Shown here in pieces: positions 36,536-47,999 of a stretch of DNA of 64,000 bases. The stretch is from assembly GCF_023856365.1 (NCBI RefSeq), contig NC_064555.1:21453254-21517253 (forward strand), read 5' to 3'. This DNA is from Brienomyrus brachyistius. Its lineage: Eukaryota > Chordata > Actinopteri > Osteoglossiformes > Mormyridae. Below the pieces are notes generated by a model. The model was not told the origin of the DNA. It saw only the letters and a list, made by a program, of their open reading frames with translations, and ran no database searches. The position numbers and the translations under genes were made by a program. Numbering within the stretch: the stretch's first letter is position 1; each line of letters starts with the position of its first letter.

Positions 36536-36720
36536 CAGGAGTGGGCAGTCAGAAATTCTTCTTGGATATGCAAGTTTCGCTGCAACTCCCAAATTATATT
36601 ACTAATTAGAGGACTTATCGGCTGAAGAATCCTCACACCTGGGTTTGAACAGCAGACCTACAGGTTACCTCAAAAACCTGCATACACATCCTGCTCTGCA
36701 GATAAGATTGCCCACCCCTG
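36536..36720. mobile_element. hAT-like MITE, 185 bp, with 8-bp target duplication
   Basis: The left end CAGGAGTGGGCAGTC and right end GATTGCCCACCCCTG are 15-bp terminal inverted repeats with two mismatches. Flanks CTTTAGTT (36528-36535) and CTTTAGAT (36721-36728) match at 7 of 8 bases, the duplication length expected for hAT transposition. There is no coding capacity; mobilisation would need a transposase in trans. Confidence 0.85.
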
Positions 36721-37344
36721 CTTTAGATGAAAATATGTTTATGATAATTTAAAGATCAGTCCAGGTGTGGTACTTTGGGAAGGTTTTATTTATTAAATGA
36801 ATTTATCCATGAATATTAAAGAGTGAGCTTTTGAAATGGCTAGAAAGGGACTGTAAAAAAATAAATAAATGCACTCAGGTGCCGAGATGGTGTACGGGGA
36901 CGTCACTGTCCCAGGGGTCAGGCGCCCAGTGACATGGCCAATTACCCCCAATTACCAGGGAAGTAAATGTGGGACCCTCTGGAGCCTTGCTCCTGTGGCC
37001 TGTAGGGGGAGCACTGCCAGGGTCTGGATGGGCAGGTGAGCCTCTAAGCAGACAAACCTGGTATTACATTGATCAGCTGCCCCCCTGATCCTACGGGTGA
37101 TCTTCATACATTACAGCTGTATGCTGTTCACGTGGCTGTGTTTGCTGCAGCAGGTACAGATTAAGTGCTCTACCACTTGTGTCATATTTTTAAATGTGAC
37201 ACTTTTTAATCTCAGGTCTGCTTACTTGCGGCCAGATCATCCTCCAGCCCTCCTCTTACATAATGTACTTCCCTTTAAAATAAAATAATATTTAGTGGCC
37301 TGCGTGAGAGAGATGTAAAGGATATGAATATGTATAGTGTGTTG

Positions 37345-38300
37345 CATGCAGAAGAAATGGGCCAGTGTGACAATCGATTTGAATTTGTCACTGATCTCCG
37401 AAAGGTGTGTGAGGTGCTTATGGTCAGCAGTGGCTGTTGACAGTGACGGAGGAGGAAAAAGACCAAGAACCAGTGACATGTTGAAGCACAAGAGGCTGTT
37501 CCGTCTAGGACAGAGCAGCAGAAGGGCTACTGTGGCACAACTGATGGAAAATTTAAATGCTGTACACGAAATTAATGTCGGAGCACACACTGCATCACAC
37601 CCTACTGCTTATGGGGCTAGGTAGCCACAGACTGGTTGGAGTGCCCAGACTTACCCCTCTTGAAAGTACCTGCATTGGGCATGCAGTCATCGGGACTGGA
37701 CCTTGGACCAGTGGAAGGAGGTCACCTGCTCAAGGAGTCTTGTTTCCTGTTACATCATGTGGAAGGGTGGGGACATGTGCGACATGTGCCCTGGGGAACA
37801 GATGGCACCAGGATGTAGTCTAGGAAAAAGACAAGCCAGTGGAGGCAGTGTGATGCTCTAGGCAGTGTTCTGCTGGGAAACCTTGGGTCTGGCCATACAT
37901 GTGGAGGGTACTTTGATATGTGACATGTATCACAACATTGTTGCAGCAGTATTTCTCGATGTTATTCCCCAATGACAGTGGCATCTGTCAACAGAATAAT
38001 GTTCCCTGCCACAATGCGTAATGGTTTGCAGAACATGATGAGGAGTGTAAAGTGTTGTATTGGCTGCCCAATTTCCCAGACCCGAATCCTGTCGAGCATC
38101 TCTGGAACGTACTGAATCTGCAGGTCCGATTCATGGTGGCTCCACTTCACAACTTAGGACTTAAAGAATCTGTTGCTGGCATCTTGGTGCCAGGTACCAC
38201 GACACCTTCAGAGATCTTGCTGAATGCATGCCCTGGCAGTTTTGAAGGAACATGGGCGATCAACAACATATTAGGCATAATGCTTTGGTTCATCAGTGTA
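37345..38300 (+). pseudogene. Tc1-like transposon relic with broken transposase
   Basis: Decayed frames on the + strand include GGSVMLW, FCWETLGLAIHVEGT and CHNA. Near 38055-38140 there is LPNFPDPNPVEHLWNVLNLQ, the DDE-box end (pattern PNSPDLNPIEHLWDVL) that carries the final catalytic Glu. Stops and frame shifts interrupt the reading frame. The right end at about 38280-38300 (AATGCTTTGGTTCATCAGTGTA) resembles the terminal repeat of this fish Tc1 group. The left terminal repeat is not clear. It is probably the same family as the fragment at 8475-8715. Confidence 0.85.
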
Positions 38301-40283
38301 TATCTCCGAGTCCCAAAGTGTGTAGTTTCATATCACGTCCGATAATTCCTTGCAACGTCAATAACAAGGGAAATCTGAATGGGGAATATGAACTGGAATT
38401 GCCATGAATGACCTTATTCCTATTCCCCTTGGTGTGGAGCAGAGGAGGGGCCCTCTCAGGAGTGAAGATGTCCCATCATGCCTTGCTGCGGTCTCCACGA
38501 AGGCCGGAGTGCTGCTTCGGCTTATAAATGGCTGCACACCCATACCTGAGGATGGCAGCAGCTGGGCTGATGGTGGGTAACAGACGTTCGGACATCTGGC
38601 AGCGTATGCATGAGGCCCCCAGAACACTGGCGCGTCCCTGTGAGGTGACTCGGCGTCTCCGTGTGTAATCCTTGCTGATCGCTGCCGTTCTGCGTGTCGC
38701 CTTGCAGAGCAGCCCGGCCTCTGACTGCAGTCCCCCCCCCACTTCGTCGTCCCGCCGCTTGCGTCCTGCTGCCGGAGTAGGGAGTGCACTGGAACCAGGC
38801 CAGGGACATGATAAACAGGGCCCAGCTGTGGGCCCGGGTGTGCCGAGTAAATCAGCGCCGGCCTCCCGCGGGTGCCAGGTGCTGCCCGGACGGCTGAGCG
38901 ATGGCCGTCAGGGGGACGCTGGCATTCCCCTCTGCCCGTTTCTCAGCCCTGCCACCACAGGGGCACCTGCCAGGCTGCCCAGATACAGGGGGGAGGCCTT
39001 GTTGACGGTTGGCCTTCGGTCAGCCTCAGAGGTTTCAGAGGGGATGTTGTAGAGCGATGGCCTTTGGGATCTCTACCTGCATCCCAGGGGAGCGGAATGG
39101 GCTGAGCAGGAGCCGGATTGTCCAGTGTGTGTGGCTGGTGTGTGTCCTTCCGTGAACTGGTGTCGTGTTCAGACTGGAGCCCAGCCTTCTGCCATGGAAA
39201 TTGTCTCAGAGAAATAAAGGACTCGACTAGGCAGCTGCAAGCTCGGTGTTTGTCCCCAAAACTCCTTGGGAATGAATATCCCGAGGAGCCATGAGACATG
39301 GATAGCATTTAAAAGTATGAGCCAGCATTTCCTGTGGTATGGGTGGGCCTCTGGGGCAGGGGCCATGCCCCCTCCCCCCACCCTTGGGGTCCTTTCCTTT
39401 CCTTAATGCTGTACAGAGTCCCCTGATTAAGAATCAGAAGAGGTGAAAAGGCTGTTGTAACGATAGGCTTTATTCCTGGGTGTGACACCTTGAAACATTC
39501 ACTACTGGGTGCTAAGCGGAGATGAGCAGTGTGACGTAACATACGATGGATCATACTTCCGTATAGAATAAACTGCAACCAGAGCTACAAAAAGCCAGTA
39601 TTGTTCCCATTCTTATCCCAGCTATCCTTGCTTTAAGTTTCTTTTCCAGCTCATAGGCTCCCTGCTCATCACGTAGCCTGTGACTCATTCTCAGGATTCC
39701 CCGTCTCAGTATTTTTCCATTTCCCACAATTTGATCTTAAGCATGTAGACTTCTGCAGTGTGATCGCTGGTCACTGTACTTGTTGCTGCTTTCCTGCTAA
39801 ATGTGGGCTGCTCTCCTGTGGGAAAACCTCCTGTTTGGTACGAGACACTGGGCATCTTTGTAATGCCGATCGTGCCAATACAGAATCAGCCTCTCAAAGC
39901 AGCCGGGCTCGTCTTGCTTTTAATGCGCTGCAGACGGTTGCCGATTTCAGGGAACACCTGCTGAATTATTATGCTGCACTGTCGTCGTCTGACGTCTGTG
40001 GCCCCCTTTGGAGCAGACTGGTGACGCAGTGAAGAACACCCCCCTGCTCTTTATGGACTTTCCCCATGGCTGCATTTTCATAGACTTGGCACATTTTTTT
40101 TTTAATTATACAGAGGCACCACTTTCCTCAGTGCTGTTATGTTCTTGGATGGAATAAATTATTCATCCTTTTCCATTTAAGATTTTTCAGTTTAGAATTA
40201 GGGGGGCGCGTTAGTCCAGTGCTGAAAATTACATCTGTGGTGTTGAGGATGCCTGTGAAATGCTTTCTGTACAAAGCAGGGGG

Positions 40284-40528
40284 AAAGTGATTGGTTGTCG
40301 TCGTTGACACAACATAGCACACAGTGCACAGCAGTGAAATGTGTCCTCTGTATTTAACCCATATGTGACAGTGTGACGTAGCAGGGGGTAGCTAATTCAG
40401 CACCTTGGGTTGCAGTGCTTGGGGGCGTTACCTTGCTCAGGGTACCTCAGTGGTGCTTGATGGGGATTCGGACCCAAAATCTCTCAATTACAAGTGTGCG
40501 TCCATAACCAAAGGCCACCGCTGCCTAC
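40284..40528 (-). repeat. tRNA-derived SINE
   Basis: On the minus strand the head starts near 40528 (GTAGGCAGCGGTGGCC...) with a B-box-like GGGTCCGAATCCC. Next comes CCCTGAGCAAGGTAACGCCC, then a 3' region GGTTAAATACAGAGGACACA followed by TTTCACTGCTGTGCACTGTG, which I recall as a standard fish SINE tail. It looks close to full length. Confidence 0.75.
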
Positions 40529-40629
40529 AAGGACAAAAGTTGCATTAATAGGAACAGAATATACAGGTGCGACACGTTTGGTGAGTGATAGTCAGATTCC
40601 ATGGAGTGCCAAATATGAATGAGACTGTA

Positions 40630-40648
40630 CCCCCCCCCCCCCCCCCCC
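40630..40648. repeat. Poly-C tract (19)
   Basis: An uninterrupted run of 19 C bases. Confidence 0.97.
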
Positions 40649-41307
40649 AACCCCACATTGTAACATTGACCCCCTTAAGGACATTTCCTTTAGCTGCTTA
40701 CATTTTTCTGTTGTTTTATTCACCCGCTGTGTGTCCCTGCAAACATTATACATTGAGTTTTGACTACCTTGAACCTTGGGACGAATCCTTAATGCGGGAC
40801 TTCACTGAACGCCTTTCAGTAGTACTGAGAAATGATGGAAACAGCTGTCGTGCTGTTGCTAGCCTTAGACGGCCTCTCAGTTCAGCCTCGAATCGGGACA
40901 CGCCGGCCGTCTCGTAGCGTGGCATCAGCAGACGGCTCCCCGCTGCAGCCTTCGTCTGCAGATGTATGGCTGCTTGGTCACGGTGCTTGGGCCTGGAGCT
41001 CACTGTGGCGCTATAGCATTAGCGATGCCATGACAGGCTTAAGCTGGAGGAAGCGGGGGCCGCGCAGGGTCACAGAATGTGCCTTCGGCGCTGCTGTCCA
41101 GGTGGATCTGCGGTGTGAACCACCGAGCTGTGTGGCCGCAGTGGGGGCTCCCTCTGACCCTGTCATAGCTGCTGTTTGAGCATCTCTATTGTCACCTGTA
41201 ATAAGTGCTACACTGTCACCGTGAGCCACGCTTCTGCCCGGATTTACCTTTCTGCCCTCCCTCCCTCCCCGATGCCAGGAGCTGGATTACCAACATAACG
41301 GGGTGCA

Positions 41308-41448
41308 GTGTGGTTCAGCGGGAGGGCCACTGTGCCTGCGCTCAGAATGTCGCCGGTTCAAATCCCAGAGATTGCTCCAGGAGGGTTTGATCCTGCTTAC
41401 AGCTGTATGTTCCATTGACTAAAAGTGTCTGCTAAATAAATGAATGAT
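41308..41448 (+). repeat. Short tRNA-derived SINE
   Basis: The head GTGCAGTGTGGTTCAGCGGG contains an A-box-like segment, and CGGTTCAAATCCC (about 41353-41365) is a near-perfect B box. The 3' end AAAAGTGTCTGCTAAATAAA is the tail shared by many fish SINE/LINE pairs and also ends the fragment at 46225-46290. About 140 bp, compact and apparently complete. Confidence 0.75.
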
Positions 41449-43270
41449 AAAAACTGTAGATCACGCTGCCCGGTCATGCCCTCCTGATGGCACCCTTGCC
41501 TCCCGTGTGCTGTTCTGGTGCCTCACTCGTCCAGCCGTGTTAAAAGGTTTTATACACGCCTACACACTAAGATATGCTTTTCAGAGCAGGTCAGAAATAG
41601 CAAATAGCAAATTCTTCCAGTCATTCCATCCATCCATCTGTCCAGTGCAGAGTCCTGGGGAATGCAGAGTCTTGAGGCCGGGGACACCCTGAAGAAGATT
41701 CCAGTTATCTATACAATGGTGCGCTGAGCAGGGACGATGCCATCTTTGCGGGTGGTGCCTGGAGAACATGACAGATTGCCAGGTGTTCTTGTGAGGATTT
41801 TCCAAATGAATGTGGTGGGATATCATTGACTGACATCAAGTGCCCCTGGGGGGGACAGACAACAGGGGGACAGTGTTCGAGGCCTAGGATGTCAACTGTG
41901 GTGGAGTGCTGCAGGTTTTGGCCGCTTAACGAGGGACAAATGTGGAGCTTTGTTCTGGGGGTGGGGGTGGGAGCCTTGCAGAAGACCAGCTTGTATTTAG
42001 AAAGAACAACAGGGTCCCATGTGACCTGGATGGGCAGCCGTGACAGTGGGGTCATGTGGTACCCGCGTGAACGCCGAGTTGCGCGTCTTGTTGTAATGAG
42101 TGCAGCCAGGCAGTTTGCATCTGCTGGGGTCGTATTACATGCAAACAAGCTGAGAGAGATAAGAAGCACTTAATGAGGCACACTGGGGGACTCGCCTTCC
42201 CGTGATTGGCTGTTCTTTCCCGGTTGACGCCATTGCTTTGGGACTCGGGGGTGGAAATGGTGTAAATTAATTTTAACTTCCTGGATCTACCTTCATCCTG
42301 CTGACATCATACGTTTCCTCATTGGCATCTGCCAGCGACTGTGTGGAGGCTCCTCCATTAATAGTACATCCATCCCGGCTGGTGTAACTATAGCATCCAG
42401 TGATGTCATATCCTAGGCAGGCAGATCCCTGTCCCTGGAGACCCTGCAGTGGCGGGGAGGGCGGGGGGCATGGCTTTGCCACATCTCAGGATCCAGGGGC
42501 TGACAAGATATTGGGTTTCAATGAGCAGAATCCCAGTTGATTGATAGAGCCGATGGTGACGCCTTCCCTGTTCCCGGGACGATTTATAATGCCACTCATG
42601 ATCAATAAGGGAAAATGTCCAGGCCATAATTACTGATAGGTTACTAGGTTTGCATCCTTCTGAGACAAAAGCAAGACTGCAGTTCTGCAAAATGAATATT
42701 TGTTTTTCTTTCGGTTTTCCCTGAGAATTCTATCTCAGTTGTGCAAGGAAAAGCATGATACACTTTTCTACGACCTTTGATTCAATTGGCCCACTCCTGA
42801 AGATTGATTCTAAATTTAAATGCACAATCAACATAGAGTGTGTTCGAAATACTAAATATCTGTCGGAAAGGGCTCTTACCTGCGTAGTTCGTTACCTGAA
42901 ATGACTCTTGACGTCCGTACTCGTATACTCCATCTTCTGATATGATACCCCCCTTGGCCCACATCATCGTAGCCCCTGTGACTATTTCACTGCCTATTCT
43001 GTACTAAACAGGAGTTGAAGAATTGCATCTTTTTTTTCTTCTGAGCTTGTCACAATCCTTTTATTTGCCGTGTTCAGTAATATAAGGAATTTGTTTTGGC
43101 AGTGCATGCAATTTAAACATATCATTGTGACAAAAATACACAAAACCATAGAGAGGGAAAACATGTGCAATTAATAAGCAAATTATCCATGTAGATGAAT
43201 AAATCAGGGTGAGAAAACAAGATCTGGCGCGCAGACAGCCGGGCTGTTTATGCATAATAGGATAGGAAGT

Positions 43271-43334
43271 ACTTCCTGTAGACTGCACTTCCTGTAGACT
43301 GCACTTCCTGTAGACCGCACTTCCTGTAGACAGT
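43271..43334. repeat. Four tandem 16-bp units (ACTTCCTGTAGACTGC)
   Basis: Four head-to-tail units of 16 bp with one or two substitutions in the last two. Each unit contains ACTTCCTG, the reverse complement of CAGGAAGT, an ETS-family-like GGAA core. Immediately upstream AGGAAGT sits back to back with the first unit. Confidence 0.9.
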
Positions 43335-44483
43335 GGGGGCCTCCTCAGTTCTCTGCCTGCGGAGCAGGTGTGGAGTGGTTATACAAACCTCAGACCAAAT
43401 TGATTACCTTCCCCAACCAGAAGCGATAGGACCATCGATTTCCCTTCTGCTGAAATATGTCCCTGAATATGACAACTATTGATTAGGAAGTATAATTAAA
43501 ACAACCTGTCTGCTACATGAAGGTATATCATCTGTTGCTGGGCTGTCTGTGTTTGCGTCTGTTCATCCCTGCGATAATTGGTTCATAGGATGCTCCTTGG
43601 AAGTTCACGCAGTGAAAACAGGTGCATCCCCACTCCTCCGGTTACGGATGCACAGGATCCTGCGGATGGACAGAATAGCAGTCGGCCGCCTCAGCGCTGC
43701 ACGGCTGTCGCACTCTGACGTTCGGGCAGATGATTTAACTTCCATCCGTAGTAACCGCGCAGACAGTTAAAGGAGCTGGCCAGTAACGCACAAGAGCCCG
43801 GGGTTCACGGAGGTCGCCTGAGGGTTCTGCTGTGCGGTAGCACTGGGCTGGGTTGGAATGGGTCCGAGATGAGCGAGGAGAGGATGTCCTGAATTCATCT
43901 GTGAAATGAGGCACACAGCCGGAATTTTGTGGTATGTCCGCACATGTGTTTGTTTCCGTGCTTATGGGTTTTTGTCTTCAGCAGTAGTTTGTAAACAGGA
44001 CGTCCACCTGTCCATTTCAGTTTTTGACTGGGCTCTTGGTCTACGATGACAATTATCAACACAACCATGTAAGCTGTTTTATAAATGTCTACCTCAGTAT
44101 AGGATTCATGTAGTTCTTTTTTCTTGTTGCATGTTAAGATGAATGAATACTGTTATTCATGATCCTCAACAATGTTACCATGTTTGTACCTGACGTCACA
44201 TGACTCTTGGCTGGACCGCCGCAGGAGGATAATCGGGTTATTGATATTCATAGTCTGTTCCCTATGCCATTATGACAGGCAATCATATTTCAATTTCTCT
44301 GCAATTATTCCTTCAATCCAACCGTAACACTATGAAAAACAATTGGAAATGTGCGTTCCCACCTAAACCAGTAATTATTGCAGTTGCAGGGGCCACATAT
44401 TGTGGACCTTTTGTGGCGTCATCGCTGGCAGTGACTACTTATGGTTGCTGAACAAGGCTCTTTGTTTGTGAATGGATGCTGTC

Positions 44484-44910
44484 AGAGTGTAGCCTTTGGG
44501 CCCCAGCACTGAGGGTGTAGCCCTTGTGCCCTACTTCTAAGGGTAGCTCAAGGGCCCCAACACTGAAATTATAGCCCTTGGGCCCCAGCATTGAGAGTAT
44601 AGCCCTTGTGCCCTACCTCTAAGGGTAGCGCAAGGGCCCCAGAACTGAAATTGTAGCCCTTGGGCCCCAGTATTGAGAGTATAGCCCTTGTGCCCTACCT
44701 CTAAGGGTAGCGCAAGGGCCCCAGAACTGAAATTGTAGCCCTTGGGCCCCAGCATTGACAGTGTAGCCCTTGTGCCCTACCTCTAAGGGTAGCTCAAGTG
44801 CCCCAGCACTGAGAGTGTAGCCCTTGGGCCCCAGCACTGAGAGTGTAGCCCTTGGGCCCCAGCACTGAGAGTGTAGCCCTTGGGCCCCAGCACTGAGAGT
44901 GTAGCCCTTG
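44484..44910. repeat. GGGCCC-rich minisatellite with two-level structure
   Basis: The basic ~28-bp unit contains GTAGCCCTTGGGCCCCAGCA followed by CTGAGAGT. On the right (about 44800-44910) it repeats in simple tandem. On the left, 44510-44800 is built from an ~82-bp higher-order unit in which a diverged unit (CCCTACCTCTAAGGGTAG...) alternates with the basic one. The 82-bp unit is present about three and a half times. Confidence 0.9.
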
Positions 44911-46224
44911 TACTGCCCTTGCAGGCCTCATCCAAAGATCACGTCAGGCTACCTGAGTGAGGCTTTCAGCCATGCCGTGTTTTCTCACATCCCACGGATG
45001 CATCTATGCCACTCTGTGTTCGCTGGATATTTTCAACATTTCAGCAGTTTATCTACTGGGTGCTTTTTTAAAATTTAGTGCAGAATAAAATAATAAAGAG
45101 AATAACATTAAAAAACATCTTTTGATAGTAGTTATTCAACTTAAAAATCTGCTAAAATCGGCACAGATAGAACAGGCCGAAGCTCTATGGCCCTGTGATA
45201 GAATGAATGTAATCAGGACAGTGGCTAATGTGAGCTGCTGATTCATAAATGAGGCGCGATTCTGGCCTCTTTGTACCAGCAGTTGGAGTGCATTATGGGG
45301 GTGCTCTGAAGGGCTAGCAGGAATGGAGTCTGCTTCACGCTTGATGCCTTTAAGCAGCAGGTGAGTCAGTGCCCACGTTCGACCCGTTGGCCTGGCCGCC
45401 AACCGTGGACATCCTGCACGGCTCTCCTGGGGTGGCCGGGATTTTAAATAATACAAAGGATAACTGTCGAGTTAGAACCTCGCCGGCAGTCCGGCTCGAT
45501 CACCGCTCCACCGCCAAGTAGCAGGACAGGCGCCCTGACGGCATTGGAGGGGTGCTGCTGATGGGATGGAAATGATGTGTCTTGTAATCACACTCCTCTT
45601 AATCCCCCTCTAATCACTCGCCAGATAGCATGTTAATGTATTTTTCTCTGTGGGCTAAACAGCAAAGGGCAATAAAACCGTAGTGCGAACACGAGAGCTT
45701 GAGCATGATTTAAGCCCATCATTGTGAGTCAGCATTTCCTGACTCCATGAGGCCCTGCCTGCCAGCAGGCTGAATAGGGGCTAAAGTTTGTGTAATCCTG
45801 CGGTTGTTTGGGGGAGCGGGTTGTTTGGGGGATGGGGTGATGAAGGAAATAGGCTTGTGGTGAGCCATGTGTGCATCCCGCCCGGTCCCTGTTGGAGAGG
45901 TGATTTTTCTGCTTGCTGGAGACTCGGCCTACATGCCTGCGTCGGTCAGCAAGGAGGGTTTGAGAGGATACCAAAGCAGTGAGATATGCAGGCAGCGCTG
46001 AGATGTTACTCAGGCTGAAATTGGTTCGTTTCACATCAGTCAGTTTTTGTTGTACTGTTGCAGCCTCTGCACACACAGGCATTGCCTGATTGGCACTTGC
46101 TGGTTTGCTTTGTCATTATATAAATAGTGTTAAGAGTGCCCTCATAACTGGGCATTCACTGGAAGCTCAGCCCAGCTGCACTGATGCCTAATCGTCGACT
46201 TGACAGCACATATGTTTGTAATGT

Positions 46225-46290
46225 GCTACTTGCCTCACTTGTATGGCGCTTTGGCAAAAGCATCTGCTAAATAAAAGTAAATGTACATTT
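46225..46290 (+). repeat. SINE/LINE 3' tail fragment
   Basis: GGCGCTTTGGCAAAAGCATC followed by TGCTAAATAAAAGTAAATG is the tail class seen at the end of the SINE at 41308-41448. The 5' part is not recognisable. Confidence 0.6.
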
Positions 46291-46389
46291 AAATTTAAGT
46301 TCTTGCGATACCTCTGAAATGTGTATTGTGTTATACAATTGTAACTGATTATATATTTTTGCCATATCGTCCACCACTAGTGCTGAAAT

Positions 46390-46760
46390 TGGGCTGTGTA
46401 ATATGACCAAAAATGTCATATTCTCATATAGGTCATTTCCCGATAACAATATGTATCACAACATCGCAATATAGCACATTTTCTGATAGTTGATATAAAA
46501 TGACCAAATGGAAAGGCCTATTTCTTTTTACATTTTGAATGATATACTCAAGAAATAAAAGGTTCTTTTTCATATTTTAAGTATGTGCCCGTTGATAGTA
46601 ATATTGCCTTCGCGCAAATTTCCTGCCTGCAACCATGCGAACAAATGCAAAGTGTTGTCTAAATGACTTGAAGCAGAGTGTGATTTGTGACACATCAAAA
46701 TGATATAGCATATTATGAAATAATTGATGTTTTTATATCGTCATATTTCATGGTCCTAGT
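46390..46760. mobile_element. hAT-like MITE, ~371 bp (GGGCTGTGTAATATGACC family)
   Basis: The left end GGGCTGTGTAATATGACC and right end ATATTTCATGGTCCTA are roughly inverted. The flanks GCTGAAAT (about 46382-46389) and GCTGAATA (46761-46768) match at 6 of 8, suggesting an 8-bp target duplication. The interior is AT-rich and non-coding. Confidence 0.5.
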
Positions 46761-47209
46761 GCTGAATATGCTCACCATTGGTACCTGGTAAATTTGGTGT
46801 GCTGCGACCACAGGGGGGGTGGGGTTATCCGCATCAGCCCTGCCTGCTGCATCCCTGCATCACTGCCTATACTGTATGTGTGCATACGCTGCGGGGACCA
46901 GCCAGGCTTGGTGTCTTTCTCGTTATTTTCTCAGGTGATTCATTTTCATAATTGCAAAAACCGAGCTAAACCAAGGTGATAAATATGCATTATTTTAAAC
47001 ATAAATGGTACATGTATGTGATTGTGTGGGTGGATCGTAAAGAGCATTTGATAATTTAATGTGCCATAAGTGGGAGATTCTGCTGAGGCTGTTACCTGCC
47101 CTGTCCTTCAGTAACAGCAAGCAAAGCTTGGTGGAGCACGAACTAAAGGCCGCTGCGTTGTATTAGCGTTTGGGCTCTCGGGGCTCACCAAGCACAAGCA
47201 TTGTGTATA

Positions 47210-47714
47210 CAGTACTCTGCAAAAGTTTTATGCGATCTAAGAAAATGTTCAAATGATCTGAAAGTTAGTGGAAAACTATGATATTATGTCTGTCAGAGTG
47301 TCAGCTTAAGCATTTCAAACTCTCTGCTAAAGTCGCTCCGATATTTGCAGCAACCATCCCATGTAGTTTTTGACTCAACCGCTACCCCACCTCGTTTGGC
47401 TAATCAGTTCCTTATTGAGTTATGTCTAACTTGTTAAATTAGTTACCTACTGTATGTGAGGTGGTTATGAAATGTAGCAGATACATGGAATGGCAATGGT
47501 GCCTCAGGAGAAGTTTGGAAGCTGAAGCGGTGTTCATCTAGCCGTCCTAACGAGATATCAGTACCTTTATTTGAAGAACGGAGGACATTCTTGTTAGTTT
47601 TTGTTGTTACTCTTAATGTTCATGTGTTTTTGTTCTGAGTATATATACCTTTACTTCTCAGATAAATATTTTGAAACATTTCCTTTGACTGCCTAAGACT
47701 TTTACACAGTTCTG
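47210..47714. mobile_element. Non-autonomous Tc1/mariner-type element, ~505 bp
   Basis: The left end CAGTACTCTGCAAAAGTTTT and right end AAGACTTTTACACAGTTCTG are inverted repeats (CAGWACTSTGYAAAAGTYTT), each flanked by TA (47208-47209 and 47715-47716). The TA duplication is the hallmark of Tc1/mariner insertion. The interior has no transposase frame. Confidence 0.8.
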
Positions 47715-47999
47715 TATACGGCTGTAAAGAGGGATGTGGAAGTTCAGTGAACTTCCCCAAGTCTTAAGGCTGGAGCCCCAGCCCCACAAGCTCACCCTGT
47801 GTCTGGGTTTCCCCTGGTGTCCCTCCCGGCAGGCCATGATGGACGGGAGGATCGCCCAAGGTGTCCCCTCCCTTATGCCGCATGCCATATGCTCTCTGGA
47901 ATTGGCTCAGGAGCCACAAGAGCAGACGTGTCTTACAATCTGTGACTTCAAAACAATGAAAAGAAAGCCTGCATTATTATTATGGGCTGGAAAATTCGA

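Noticed and set aside
41705..42169. Overlapping frames of 115-154 codons on both strands
   Set aside because: Both strands open across the same GC-rich stretch, no homology recognised.
44484..44910. Regularly spaced repeats as a CRISPR array
   Set aside because: Units are contiguous with no unique spacers and the genome is vertebrate; it is a minisatellite.
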